From the NCBI RefSeq assembly GCF_902362185.1, contig NC_044503.1:23391984-23455983 (forward strand): DNA of 64,000 nt. Direction: 5' to 3'. Source of the stretch: Chanos chanos. Its lineage: Eukaryota; Chordata; Actinopteri; Gonorynchiformes; Chanidae. This document shows positions 22,114 through 34,508 of the stretch, piece after piece (position 1 is the stretch's first letter; each line of letters begins with the position of its first letter). The translations under genes and the position numbers were made by a program. The notes beneath the pieces are model-generated. The model saw nothing but the letters and a program-made list of their open reading frames with translations. It was not told the DNA's origin and did not search any database.

Positions 22114-25100
22114 GAATCATTCAGAGTGATGTTTAATACTGTTGGACACTGTGGTGGGAGGGGGGGGGGGGGGTAAGCTGCCCAAGGACAGAACTTTCTG
22201 GAACAGATGCAGAATGACCACTGTTGTGACGCAACCACATTGCACAGGATGGCTCTCCAACAGGAATCACCCACACACACACACACACAGTGTGTGCACA
22301 CACACAAAAACACAAACACACATCCAGAAGTAGTCTTTGGAACACAATCTGTAAGTCAGTCTGTAGATATTATGTATAAATGTACAATATTTTTAACTCT
22401 GGGAAGACAAAGCTTTTGGAAATGCATGCAGATGTGTGTTTTTTTTTATATATATATATACTGAATTTTATCTTTCAGTAATTTGAACTTGGACTCTGTA
22501 ACACTAACACTGTTGCGTAACTGCTTTGTTATTTACTGGTGTGTAATCGGATCAGTAAATGAAGCCTTGAATCGAATCTGGCTCAAGAACCTCTGTGAGA
22601 GATTCTCAAGCTCAGATGAACATATGACTTGGTGAAAACAAAAAAACAAAACTCTGTTTCGAGCTCTCGTCAGTCTTGCTTTCCAGAAGCGGAAAAAGGT
22701 GCTCAAAGAGCACAAACAGTATAACGTGGAAATATTCCTTTCCCAGGAAACTTCTAGAAAGACCAACCCAGGAACGTTACAAAAAAAAAAAGCTTTGCCT
22801 CTCCTTTTCTTGGATTAGTCACTTTAGAAGTTCCCTGAGCAAGAAAATATTTCCATGAAAATGCAACTTTTGGCATACAGCTTGTAGTAGAATGACAACC
22901 TTGTTCTCTCAGCGTAACTTTATCTGACGTTTATTTCACTGAGAGTAGGAGAAACTTACCTTAAATGCCAAGTGTATTACTTTAATGCCAAAGGAGATAA
23001 GAGGCTATAGTGATAATGTTTTTTTTTTTTGCATTTGATTAGTTTGTAATGACAAGCAAGGTAAATAACATATAACTTAGAAGTCATGTTACCAGGTACC
23101 GCTGGTGTAATTATGATTATCTGAGAACTATCCAATATTCCTTTTTAAAGCAGTATCAGATGCTGCCACAGGTTCCTCAGCCTGTACTTCTCTAAAAATT
23201 TCTGCAAACTGTTTTGTTGCTGCTCTGTGCTACAGATATTTATTCAAGGGGATACTTGAATGACCTGTACCTTTTACTCAGGCTACAGACTCGTCGATAG
23301 ACTCCTTTTATGTCCTGAATCTTCCTGTACTTTCCTTCATTCAGAGGTATCATTTTCTGTATTTTGTCAGGGTGACCACGCATTCATTAAAGTTATATTA
23401 ATGAGGAAGTTGGGGGTGGATGAAATCTGAAGGCCCATGAAGGTCACTATGGAAACGTTCTTGACTTACAGGAAACAGGCTCGGGTAAAGAGAGGAAGTG
23501 AGGTAGCAGAAGGGGTCAAAACACTGCTTCATGAGCTGAAGTCATAAACAGGAAGAAAGAGCCGACTATTCAGAGGTTAAATAATGGTTTCCTGTTTTAA
23601 CTCCTTCCTAACTGGGAAACTCAAAAGTTTTTTTTTTTCAATGTAAAATGACAAGCAAACTCTTTTTCCTTTTTTTTTTTTTACTGAAACAGTGAAATAA
23701 TTAGAAAGAGGTAAACATTTAACTTGGAATTTTGAATATATGGTTTATCTTTGGTTTGGTTAAAAAAAAAAAAAAGTCTATACCTGGAAAGTTTTCCACA
23801 TAATTCCATGTTACTGTTGTCACCAAGCCTTGAGACAGTGGTAAAACACCTCTCCCTCCGGCTTCCTTTATCTCTGGAGACAACACTGATGCTGTAACTG
23901 TGAATACTAAGTCACTGTCTTTTAAAAAACAACCATGAATAATACAGCATCACTTTAAGTGCTCATGTTCTCCACTGAACAAGAGCCTGTTTTGGCAGCA
24001 TTTCAGGGCATTGTGGGAGAGAGGAAGCTGAAAACCTCTGTTGGTCTAATAGTCTTGAAGGTGAAATGATCAATTATTTTTTTCCCAAACTACTGGGACT
24101 TTTTTTTTTTTGACAGTGTTAAGACTTAAGGGTTGTTTTTTGGTTTTTTTTTTTGTCTTGATGTTCTGTCCTGCTGCTGGTTTTATTAAATGTTACGATG
24201 TCACTCAAAGCCCTGCAGCTCCAAAAATGATTTATGTACGTCCCAAAACATCGAGGAACACAGCTGAATTTCACACATTCCCAAAATCACTTCCACCTGA
24301 TGAAATGTCTTGTTCTCGCATTCCTCTGTGTAACCCAGCATCTTAATTCAAGCCAGTGTGTCACGGAGTGGGAACCTGGCCAAAGCACCTATCTCCAGTC
24401 TAACCTCAGTTAAAAGTTTTTTAAGGGCACGAAAACATTAAAAACAAAAATTCTTTCCAGTCACACACTTTGTTGACTTTAGGACGTGTTGTTAAAAGTT
24501 TGCCGCAGGCAAATAAAGCACTTGCGGGTCTATTATGTTCACTGGCTTAATATATTCATCCTTCTCTGTGTGTCCCTATAAACCCAAAGCCCAAATAAAC
24601 TGTGCAGGCCAAACATGCAGACTGAGAGTAAATTGAGGTAAGATGACATTGTGAATCACACCAGAGAAGAGAGCAGAGACCAGACTGGATTGGGGCTCTT
24701 GTGAACTTAACACTAAATGATGTAACGATGTATGACATGACAATTTGTTGAGAGACCTGCTCGGACAAGCCAAACACCTGCAGAATGTGAATACTGAGAT
24801 TATAGAGTCAAACACACTGACATTATATTGTATTGAAAATATGAACTGTATTTTTTTTCAGGTTGGGGAAAAAAAAAAAAAAAGAAAGAAGGAAAACAAA
24901 GGCACAAGCAAACAGAAACACACACAGTCAAATGTTGTGTATCCACACAACTCGACATTAGCACGCCATTCTCATGAGACGGCAAACATTTGAATTTTTG
25001 GGACACCCTCTCCAGGGTTTGCCCGTCCCGTTGCGGTAATCGTTAGATTAGTCAACGGCTGACACCAGGGGTAGTGAAACTTGCCGCGAAGATGAGCAAA

Positions 25101-26450
25101 CAGGAAGTAGGCCTTCTCCCCTCACGGCTAAAACTTGCTGCTAACATGTTAACTGGTGGTCATTGTCCTGTCTGTTCGTATTTGTCATCTCTCCAGCACC
25201 ATCTGTATGCCTCGTATTTCCACGTATAACCCCCCTCCAAAGGTAAAGCCACAGTACGTTGCTGTTTTGATATGTACTGTTTACATTACAATACATAAAC
25301 ATTTGGTGTGACGTTAAACATACACTTGACTAGTATTAAGAGAATAAGCATTGCTGGTGTTCGATAAAGAATGTGATGCTCGCAGACAGATGCAGACTGC
25401 AACGGGATTCCAATCTGACACACGGCTGGTTTTGAAACACTGTGGATTTCACATCTGATACGCACATTGCTACTCTCTAATGGAAGACAGTCCCCTAAGA
25501 TCTAATACTAAAAGCACATTACAACGGATTCGGCAGGGCGAACAGCCACCAAATGGGAACGTCACAGATAGAAACCTGGCTCCCATACTGTTCTGGGTGA
25601 TAAACTAAATTCCTTAAGTCTGGAACCCAGAGCTGACCACAGTAGTAAAATACTGTGCGGCTAGGTCCAGATATGGGAGAATATCCATGAGGAGCCATGG
25701 TTTTGTTGCCCCTTACAATAGCCCTTTGTGCTATTTAAATACTCAAGACTAACTAAAAGCTTAAAACGTGATTCTGTCAAGCTGCTTGATTTACTATTCA
25801 GTAATGATTCATTTCCAGTCTGACCACACTGAAAAATCAGAAAGGGCCAATGACTGTGAATTATCATGTGTGGAATGGGAACACTGAAGGGGCTTTGTGT
25901 GTTCTGGCTCTTGAGAGCCACATAGGAATCCGTTTTACTTTATACAACTTGAATATGAGCATGAAAAGTGCTGTGCAAAAAGACAGAACACCAAATGACC
26001 AAAACGGACAGGTATACTGCATCATTTTGTGCGGGTTACACTTCATGACATACAGTAAACTGGCTTTTCTAATAAAACAAAACAAAGTTAAAAGCTCAAA
26101 CAAAGTTATAACAGGAAAGAAAACAGCACTCAGTCATAGCAAATAATCACCTTTCCATCAATGACAACAGAGACAAAACAGGGAAATAAGTCACGGGTAC
26201 GATCTGAGGTCACGGGTAAAAATCACTTAAAGCTGTTTGGGTCATATCCATGTGCTTACACACAGACTCATGTAATGAAGAAACAAAGTACGTGTTTTCT
26301 AGATGGTTTTACACTTTGCTGTTTGTCACATAGAAGGCACTAACATAATACAAGAAATATAGCAGAGCTTAATTTCTGTACATAATACCCTTCTTTCACT
26401 CCAAATACATGACATACCATACAAAATTACGATGTTTCTCATGACAGACC
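22114..26450. other. bnipl 3' UTR/flank and convergent intergenic space
   Basis: This region after the bnipl stop has no recognised gene. It includes a 14-base G run (22160-22173), AC repeats (22272-22289) and poly-T/A tracts. Candidate + strand polyadenylation hexamers are ATTAAA at 23386, AATAAA at 24514 and AATAAA at 24594; which one bnipl uses is not decidable by eye. cdc42se1 converges from the other side, so the two 3' ends may overlap. Confidence 0.45.
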
Positions 26451-26454
26451 AAGT

Positions 26455-28070
26455 ACAAACAACAGTAAATGGTTTTATTTGGTTTCTGGAAAATTGCACC
26501 CAAACAACTGCAGCAAACCAACCACTCATCAATGTAATAAATACGCTGGTTAGCTACATAGACGGTTAGAAGAAAAAAAAAGAAAAAAAAAATCTGACAA
26601 AGTGTTTTTTTTTTTTTTAACTCCATTATAAAAATATTCTGGAAAACAGATGGTAATATGCCTGTGAACCTTAAGGATGCTGATAAGTGACAGAATGCTA
26701 AGGAAATATAAATATCTGTGCTGTGGACAAAAGACTTTGTGCTTTTAAAGGAAAGTGAAAGAGGAATTTCACCCTGTGACTTAGACACTTAGAAGGAAAG
26801 TGAAATGCGTTTGTACCCCTGAGGATGACTGACAGGTGGAACGACATTATGTATGAGTATGGTATCCAGTGTTTGAAATCTGTCTACGCTGAGCACTAGA
26901 CATACAGCTAACACTAAAAAAAAACAAAACAAAAACCAACAAACAAATCAAGTCTTTTTGTTTAAAAAAAAAAAACAAACTTTGGGCTTAATTACAAAAT
27001 AATGCCATGGACATTCATAAAAACCTAAAAGAGGCTGGCGCCAGGATTTGGCTCCGCTCATGTTTACGGAATCAAAACGTTGGTTCCGTCTCTATGGCAA
27101 CTACGGCTGCATCAGCACAGCTGTTCAGCAACAAGGGCTATAATTAGCACAAAAAAATGGTCTTACGACTAGCCTATATCAAAACTAACATCAAAGCAAA
27201 CTACAAAACTGTACTGATATAATGAGCTATGGTTAACATTTGGTCTTGTAAGACACTGAGCGAGTTAAAAAAAATTACCCATCTATTATAAAAGCAATTT
27301 CACACAAACACACATACACACATACTTCTGACAGGGCACAACCTCACCCATTCCACAGATAGGATTACGTTTGAGAAGGCAGTACAAACTTTGGACCAGT
27401 CAGACGGTCTACTACTGGAGGAGACCCTTTTGTCTCTTCTCCTCTAAAGTGAACACGGCCAGTGTATCGATATGCAGTCAATCGCACATCCTAGAAAAAA
27501 AATAAAAACACACTCGCTCTCTCCGACACACGCATTATACACAGACTGGATGAAATGCTAAACGACTGTCCTTTGTCTGGAGGCCGGGAGAAGAGTTGCC
27601 AAAACAAGTGAAAAAAAAGGCCTCTTTACATCTTGGTCTCCTCCAAAACAAAACAAAACAAAACAAAAAACAAAAAAGACAGAGGAAACCCACAAGGCGG
27701 AAAACTGATATCCTCCGTTTTGGCACGTGTGGCAAATGGATGTTGGGGGGAGAGAGAGGGAGAGAGAACGAGAGGGGCAGACACTAATACTGTAAGTCTG
27801 CAGTTATCAGCCTTTTTTTGGGGGGGGCGGTTTTCTTCTTCAGGTTTGCCAAGTGCTTTCTGGTTAACAGATCCTGGTGAGGAAGCAATATTTAGGGTGG
27901 CATGGAAGTCAGAGGACCACAGTTTTTCACCTTCAAACCTGGAAGAAAAGAGAAAATAAGGTAAGGTCTTTACAACGACTACATTTAAGAGTCGAAAATA
28001 AAAGTTTTGAGAGAAGTGAAAGTGAAAGGAAAGCCTTTCACCAGACTGATACTCACTGACTAGAGGAGGG
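26455..28070 (-). other. cdc42se1: Probable cdc42se1 3' UTR
   Basis: The sequence downstream of the cdc42se1 stop on the - strand has no coding signal. TTTATT at 26473-26478 (AATAAA on the - strand) is a plausible polyadenylation signal, giving about 1.6 kb of 3' UTR. Long UTRs are typical of CDC42SE genes. Confidence 0.4.
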
Positions 28071-29152
28071 CTATAATAAGCTGTTGCGTCCGTTAGCATG
28101 GGGGACTTTCGACCTCATCTGTTCTTGGACTGATCCAGACTGGACAAGAGGAAGAGGAAAGACACATATTGACAGAATCCCTTTAAGAAAACTAACAGTC
28201 TTATTTACACATCTTTGAACCTCTTTATGAATTGTTATTTTGACTGATTGGGGCCTGGTGTACTCTATGACATCAGCTGTATACAGTCTGTGTAAATATA
28301 CCCTCGAGCACAGAGACACAAAGGAAAAAACAGAAAGTAAATTAGTCTAAATAAACAAACCAGCCTTTTCTGTAATATTATTTCTGTCTTTCCCACTACA
28401 ACAAACCTTGGAAAGTCCACGTGAGAATCAGACTGACCCGGAATGTTCTAGAAGTTACATCATGTAAAACAGGTCATGAACCCCTCCCCCCCAGGGTTTT
28501 AGAAGAGTCTGCAACATTTTCATGGTCACAAAATGAGTCAGTGTCCTGTGGAGGAGGGGGCATTGTTACCCCGAAAGAGACCACTCCAGCTGCTGTCACC
28601 ATAGACGGACCACGATTACTTTAAATGGATTTGAATTAATAGACATTTAACTTTAATGCAAAGGGGTTAAAGTTAAAAGAGTGGGCCGTAAACCGTTCCG
28701 TGATACCTAAGCTATAAACACAGCTTATACACCACATCCACACAGACGAACATCCCGCAATTTCCATTTCTTGCTACTCATTGCTGTTTGAATATTTCCC
28801 AGATAACACTTGTAGCTATTTATACAGCTCCGGTTTCATTCGTTCACTCACTTGCACTGGTGTGAATTCAGTAAAGACATGGGTCAAACCTGATAAACCA
28901 GCAGCTAGTTGGGACCACCTTCCTCCCTAATCCCACCCATATACACATACACAGCCTTCAGGACTGAGTCCCGGACTTAATGAATAAGACTATTCCTATT
29001 ACAACACAGCAGAAGGTTTCTAGTCACATCACTGCACTGAACATCAATCTGTTTAAATAACAAGTATGAAACCGTTTTGAGTCAAGTTAAAATCCTCTTC
29101 ACAGGAAGACACAAAACTGACTATTGTGTTACCTCACCACTAAAGCTCAACT

Positions 29153-29185
<33 letters not shown>

Positions 29186-30548
29186 CGCTACTGAGAAACA
29201 GCTCCGCACATGGTCAGCCATGAACAAGATCCATTCATACACACAGCGATGTCTAACAACCATTTACACACAACACAGACACACAGCGATCTCTAATATC
29301 CATTCACACACACAGCAATGTCTTATACCCATCCATACACACAGCACAGACATACACACACCAATGTCTAATATCCATTCACACACACACAGCGATGTCT
29401 CATACTCATGCATACACACAGCACAGACACACAGCGATGTCTAATACTCATCCATACACACAGCACAGACACACAGCGATGTCTAATACTAGGGCCACAC
29501 AATTAATTGAATTCAAATCGAAATCGCGATATGTCTGCATGCAATTGCTAAACCGCAAAAGGATGCAGTTGAATAAAATATATTTAAAATATAAAGTGAC
29601 AACAGAAAATACTCATGTCTGATTGGCTGGCAAGTGTCAAGCTTGTATATCTGTACATCTCAGTCATAAATCTGGTCAAAAGTTTAATCGGCATTTTAAT
29701 GCAGCGAACCTGTGTTTGGCGTAAGCCGCCCTATTTCGAGTTCTTTGCCTCCGCCTTGTTCATTCGTTTCCTGGACACCCTGTCGGGCATTACCCCATAC
29801 GTCACGACAACTTAGAGCTTTACGATGAATTTATGCATGAAAGGAAAAACAGACAGACGAAAACCGACCTGCACTAAAACAAACAACTGCTGGTGACTTT
29901 ACATGTGTGATGCTTTTTTGAGAAATCCTTTTTCGAAAAGTTTTAAACAATCTGTGCTGTTTGTAACCGTGTAGTTGAGTTATTTTAAAACTTTTACTGA
30001 GTTGACAATTATTTCAAATCATCCTTTTACTATGCAGTGCTATGCCTTTATCTGATTTTAATCTTGACAGCTAAGCAAAAATACGAGATGCTAACTTAGA
30101 TGTTTATCATGTCACAGTTCAAACTGCAATCACAAAATGTTTCCCATATGATTTTTTTTTTTACCAAATTGTGCAGCCCTATTTAATATCCATTCACAGA
30201 CACACAGCAATGTCTAATTCCCATCCATACACACAGCACAGACACACAGCAATGTTTAACAACCATTCACACACAGCACAGACTCACAGCACTGTCTTAA
30301 TAAACACTGTCACACCTTGTTGTTCACTGCAAAGCAAACAGGGGTGGAATACCTAGTTTATTAGTGTATCAGAGTCTTTACATAACTCCTTTGTTTCTGT
30401 CCTCATTAAAAAGAACAAAAAGGTCACCAGGTCCCAAATAAACACCAATCTTGTAATCAGCTAAACAGACATGAGCTAGTCGATAAGGAGAGCTGACAAT
30501 ACAGAATTATTAGGCTACATTATAAGTCCTAGACAATGCATTAATAAT

Positions 30549-30590
<42 letters not shown>

Positions 30591-33500
30591 TCCTAAGTTC
30601 ATCCGTGATGTTCTAAGTTATATAATGTACAACAGCCTAGTTCTCCACAGATCATCACGGTGAAACTGCCACACGACCAGGACACTTTTTTTTTTCCTTT
30701 TATAACCAAGTTCTGCTGAGCAAAGCAATAATTAACCCTCCACTATTCAGACTGTTATCTCCTGTGTGGATTCAGTCAGACGCAGGAGGTGCAGTTACGC
30801 AGTTCTCTTTGGGTCTACAGAGTGATGTAAGCTGGCCGTCCTGTGACACCTGCTAATGTAAAGCCACACCACTCTGAAACAGCACGTACACTGAGAAAAC
30901 TCTACGAAACCGTCTTGCTTGTCCAATGCTAAAAAAACCCATCAGAAAACGTGTCTGCTGTGAGGCAGTAGGTTTCAGTTTCCAGTAAATCCAACAACGT
31001 TCAAAGCTAACAGCCAAACGAGTCTGTAATTGGCTTATGCCATGCCAAGTCATACCAATTGCTTTGTTTGCTAACTGAACTGAAACTCCCTAGCGTTTTT
31101 TTCCCTTCTGCCAACTGCTATTAGACAGTCAATCTGGATTCTGTGTGAACTAGCCGACTGTGCTAACCTAAACACCGCGTGCTGGGCAGCTCTTAACAGT
31201 TTTCCATTTCAAGGAACAAAGGAGATCTTTTTTTTCGGCGGAAGGAAGATAAGAAAACCGATAAGGCCACTTCTGGATGTGGAGTGCGGCCCTCAAGTAA
31301 CTGGCTACAGGAAGGACAGGAAAAAAAAATTGACTGAAGGACCCCCCCCCGCCCTCTGCCAAACCACTCCAACTCTTTCCAATGTAACTGTGGAGCTGCT
31401 TTCACTGGCCAGTGTGCCGAGTTCAACCAGGCACCGGGCCAACATTCCTCCATGCAAGTCAGAGACTGCTCGAGTCTGCCCAGGTACTGTATCTGACTGT
31501 GTGCACACCAGCACAAAACCGCTCAGGTAAAATGTAAGCAGAAACACTGTCATGCCTCCACCCACGGCAGTGAAACTTTCCGAATTTTCCTGTATTATCC
31601 ATATGGAACAACAGAACTGCACTGTACTACTCCCTAACACCCCCCCCCCCCACCAAAAAAAAACCTTGATTAAAAAATGGTTAATCAGGATGGCTAATCA
31701 TCCTGATTAACTCCATTGTGAGAATTCTCTCATGGTTGTACAAGCAATTATTGATCTTACCGGTGGCAAGCCGTCTGCCATCTCTCCGGAGCCTATGTGA
31801 GTCAGGTGGACAAAGTTTGTGGGCTCTCCAATCATGCTGCGATCAATCCTCCTCCTCTTCTTCTTCTGTAAAATCATAAGAGACATCAAAACTTTAAGAA
31901 TCCTGAAACAACTAAAAAAAAAATTAACATGTTTCTTACGTCAGGAGGAGCTGAAATAAACATGTACAGGAAGGTAGTCGACCCAAAGTTTTTGTCCAGT
32001 TTAACTGAGTGTGCCAAATGGAACTGTGTTAAAAAAAACAAAACAAAACAAAAAAAGGGACCCACTGTTCAGGTTGCATTCAAATGGGCAATTACAACCT
32101 ATTGTCAGTTATTTTACATTGGAATTCTGTTCCATGGACCGATCTAAAGACCTGTGATTCAAATGATGTTTGGAAAAGAAAATTCTCTTTTCATCAGCTT
32201 GCATCTGCTGATGGATGGATAGACGGATCATCTCCCTCTCTCTCTCTCTCTCTTCCTCTGCCATATTTTGCTTATGAGATCATTCTCCATGTCTGAAAAA
32301 GGGCTTGCTGATACTTGTCTGTCCACAGCAAGGAGGCCCAACTTATTGCAACATGCCCCACTGATGGAGGTTTAAAAAAAAAAAAAAAAGAACATCTCAT
32401 GGCCTAGCCCTTGCTTTCCCACAACCGAGTGCAAATTTTTCCTATCAAAAAGCAGTCGGTTGACAACATATTGTGTTATATTACATATGGACTGATCCAG
32501 TTTGAAGCATCTCCTTGCCGAAGATCAGTCTTTTGTGCCTGACGTAACGTCCTGCAGTGAGTATGTTTCTATGTTGTCGCTATAAAAGGACAGCGTGCAT
32601 GGGAAGGTTTGGATTCGGCCCCCCGATATGAAAAATGAGCCCTGATTCACTGGGAACTTACACTTGTGTACGTTCCATCAAAATGCCAGCCAGAGTCTAG
32701 CCCTCTACCCGTCCGTCTCTAACGACAGAACAAACAGACGTCTAAAAATAAAAAAGGAGGAAGGAGGGAGGAAGAGAATGAGCTCACTCCCACCAGTCCC
32801 TGAGAAGGCAGCTTCCCCTCCGAGTCCCCGAGTCATTGTTTCAACAGCCTGTGGTAACGTCGGGTCACTCGCAACAACAGTCCTGTCTGCAAACAGCCCC
32901 ACGGCTGGCTGCTTTGACTCCTGCTATGACTCATCAGAGCCTAGTGTTAAGCTAGCATTGCGCGCACACACAGACAATCGCTACCTTTGGTGGTTTAATA
33001 AAGGGATGAGGAATAAACGTCATTAAGTGGTTTGCCGGAGGAGATGAGTATGTGGGGGAGAATTTATAGCGAAGTGCTTTGATAAAGAGAGATTTTGATT
33101 TATCGTATCGAAAAAGACATATTGTTCGATAAGAGCATTGCTACCACATTACTCAACGTCGATAATCCTTCATAACATAACATGGAGGGGGAACTGGATT
33201 GCATAATCAAAAGGTGGCTTTACAGCCAATCAGAGCTATTCACAGGTAATCTGTGATAAAAGTTGAAGAGTCAATAAACATTAGAGTGATAAACAAGTTC
33301 TTTGTTTCTTCCCTTGATTTGAATGTCCACTTGACTTAAAATAAAGTTTGGTTTGCAAAATTCTTCCACACTTATTTGCATATTCGCTACGATAATTTCT
33401 TCAGCAATGTGAAAGCCCCAACTATTACTAAATAGTATGCTTTGAATTAATGCCAATTTATTGTGACAAATGTTTTCCAAAAAACATAATGTTTCGATTT

Positions 33501-34241
33501 AACAAACTGATGTTCCTTCCTGTAAAGGTGTTCCTAGTGCATGGCTAGAACATCTACCACTAGCTTACATGTTGGAAAGACCAGTGCGTTTAACTTTTTT
33601 CCCACTCAGGCCAGACACCAATCAGGTTTTCACCATCTGATTCAGACTTTTAGCTTAACTCACTATGTGAACCTCAACACAGTTCACACAAGCAAAGTTT
33701 CTGAGAGTTGAGAGCATGTCCTGGTTCCTTGCTTTAGTGGAGCCTTTGCTTGACTGGCTCGTGACAGAGCGCTCTTTGTCCGGCCATGTTTCATGTCTGG
33801 TTTCATTTCTCCAAACACGTTTATTCTGCTGATTTTATGGATCTCCCACGTCTTGGCTGAAAAGTTCACGTTGTTTCTACACAAACCTCTGGCAGAACGG
33901 GGACTCGTTCTGAATGGAAGAAAACGACGACTCGGCCCACTAAAAGCCTCGCACAAAATAAATAAGAGCCAGGCGGTGTAAAATATTTGGCTCTTGATGT
34001 TACCTTAAAAGGAGCCGATTAGGGAGATAGTGAGAAATATTCCAATGACACATTCTGAGAAACAATGATGCACAACACAAAAATGTAATAGAAGGAACCC
34101 AGCGAAAGTCAGCTGTTCTTTGATCTGAACAACAATGTTGTAAAGTCTTGGGGGTGGGGGGTGGGCAGTTTCGGAAGGCGCACTCACCGGAGGCGGTTTG
34201 GCCACCACGCAGCATCCGATCTTGTGCCAGAACTCACTCAT
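28071..34241 (-). CDS. cdc42se1: CDC42 small effector 1 (cdc42se1/SPEC1), 3 coding exons, 75 aa
   Basis: Coding parts on the - strand are 34241-34188 (18 codons), 31865-31761 (35) and 28139-28071 (22 plus stop), all phase 0 with GT-AG borders. The first exon encodes [18 protein letters not shown], whose paired cysteines are the palmitoylation site that anchors SPEC proteins to membrane. The second encodes a basic [10 protein letters not shown] stretch and the CRIB core [16 protein letters not shown], which binds GTP-loaded Cdc42. The third ends NGRNSLL. CDC42SE1 inhibits Cdc42-driven JNK signalling and shapes cortical actin. HKIGCCVV and [10 protein letters not shown] match SE1 rather than SE2. 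Human CDC42SE1 has 79 residues. Introns are large for so short a protein. Confidence 0.95.
29200..29489. repeat. Minisatellite, left part
   Basis: Variant units are built from CACAGCGATGTCTAATA and CCATTCACACACACAGC words, about 35 bp each, with a longer form containing an extra ACAGCACAGACA block. The array resumes at 30182-30300 after a transposon insertion. Confidence 0.85.
29490..30181. mobile_element. Non-autonomous hAT-like DNA transposon inside a minisatellite
   Basis: The left end TAGGGCCACACAATTAATTG and the reverse complement of the right end, TAGGGCTGCACAATTTGG, are inverted repeats of the widespread vertebrate family ending in GTGCAGCCCTA, with CGAAATCGCGAT wording just inside. 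Flanking bases TCTAATAC (29482-29489) and TTTAATAT (30182-30189) look like an 8-bp duplication of the minisatellite word TCTAATAT, with one change in each copy. The 692-bp element has no transposase-like frame. Its host array resumes immediately on the other side. Confidence 0.8.
30182..30300. repeat. Minisatellite, right part
   Basis: This continues the same CATTCACAGACACACAGCAATG-type units seen at 29200-29489. It shows that the transposon split a pre-existing array. Confidence 0.85.
31680..31711. repeat. Perfect 13-bp inverted repeat next to cdc42se1 splice donor
   Basis: GTTAATCAGGATG (31680-31692) and CATCCTGATTAAC (31699-31711) are exact reverse complements separated by 6 bases. The hairpin would lie about 50 nt inside the intron from the 5' splice site at 31761/31760 on the - strand. 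Confidence 0.9.
31866..34187 (-). other. cdc42se1: cdc42se1 intron between coding exons 1 and 2
   Basis: This intron carries a short CT run near 32240-32252 and, on the opposite (+) strand, a consensus TATA box at 32581-32588 followed by an unassigned open frame at 32664-33026. GATA-rich AT sequence follows at 33070-33160. No - strand exon was recognised. Confidence 0.6.
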
Positions 34242-34508
34242 CCCTGGCGTCGTGTGGCTCGACTCCCGTCTGTCTCTCGCCACTCTGCGGGCCGTTAGAG
34301 ACGTGGCGGAGAAAGAATCCGTTCTCCGGGAGTCTATCGCGTGGGCGGCGTTTGGTTCAGAACTGGTTCCGAAGGCACCTGACTCTCGAGTCCCCCAATC
34401 CTTCTGCTTTCACTTACGCTCTCGCGATCTCACTTTTATTCCTCTGCTTGCCCCCGTGTTTCCCCGAAGCCACGTGTCTTCTACTGAGTAGACTGCCTCT
34501 GGTAAGAC
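34188..34508 (-). other. cdc42se1: cdc42se1 exon 2: 5' UTR plus first coding segment
   Basis: On the - strand an acceptor (tgtcttccacag) ends at 34509. The following 267 bases are noncoding and lead to the ATG at 34241-34239. The exon closes at the donor CCTCCG|gtgagt. The leader is CpG-containing. An in-frame upstream ATG at 34283 would add 14 residues, MARDRRESSHTTPG, but the conserved family N-terminus MSEFW sets the start at 34241. Confidence 0.6.

Larger units (their letters stand above)
28140..31760 (-). other. cdc42se1: cdc42se1 last intron: repeats and a hAT-like insertion
   Basis: The intron between the CRIB exon and the last coding exon contains AC microsatellites (29154-29184 and 30552-30585), a minisatellite interrupted by a DNA transposon (29200-30300), an A/C-rich stretch near 31330 and a perfect hairpin 50 bases past the 5' splice site. 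No extra exon was recognised. Confidence 0.75.

Noticed and set aside
27626-28099. 157-codon - strand frame overlapping the end of cdc42se1
   Set aside because: It is a shadow frame across the 3' UTR with low-complexity Phe/Leu runs and no homology.
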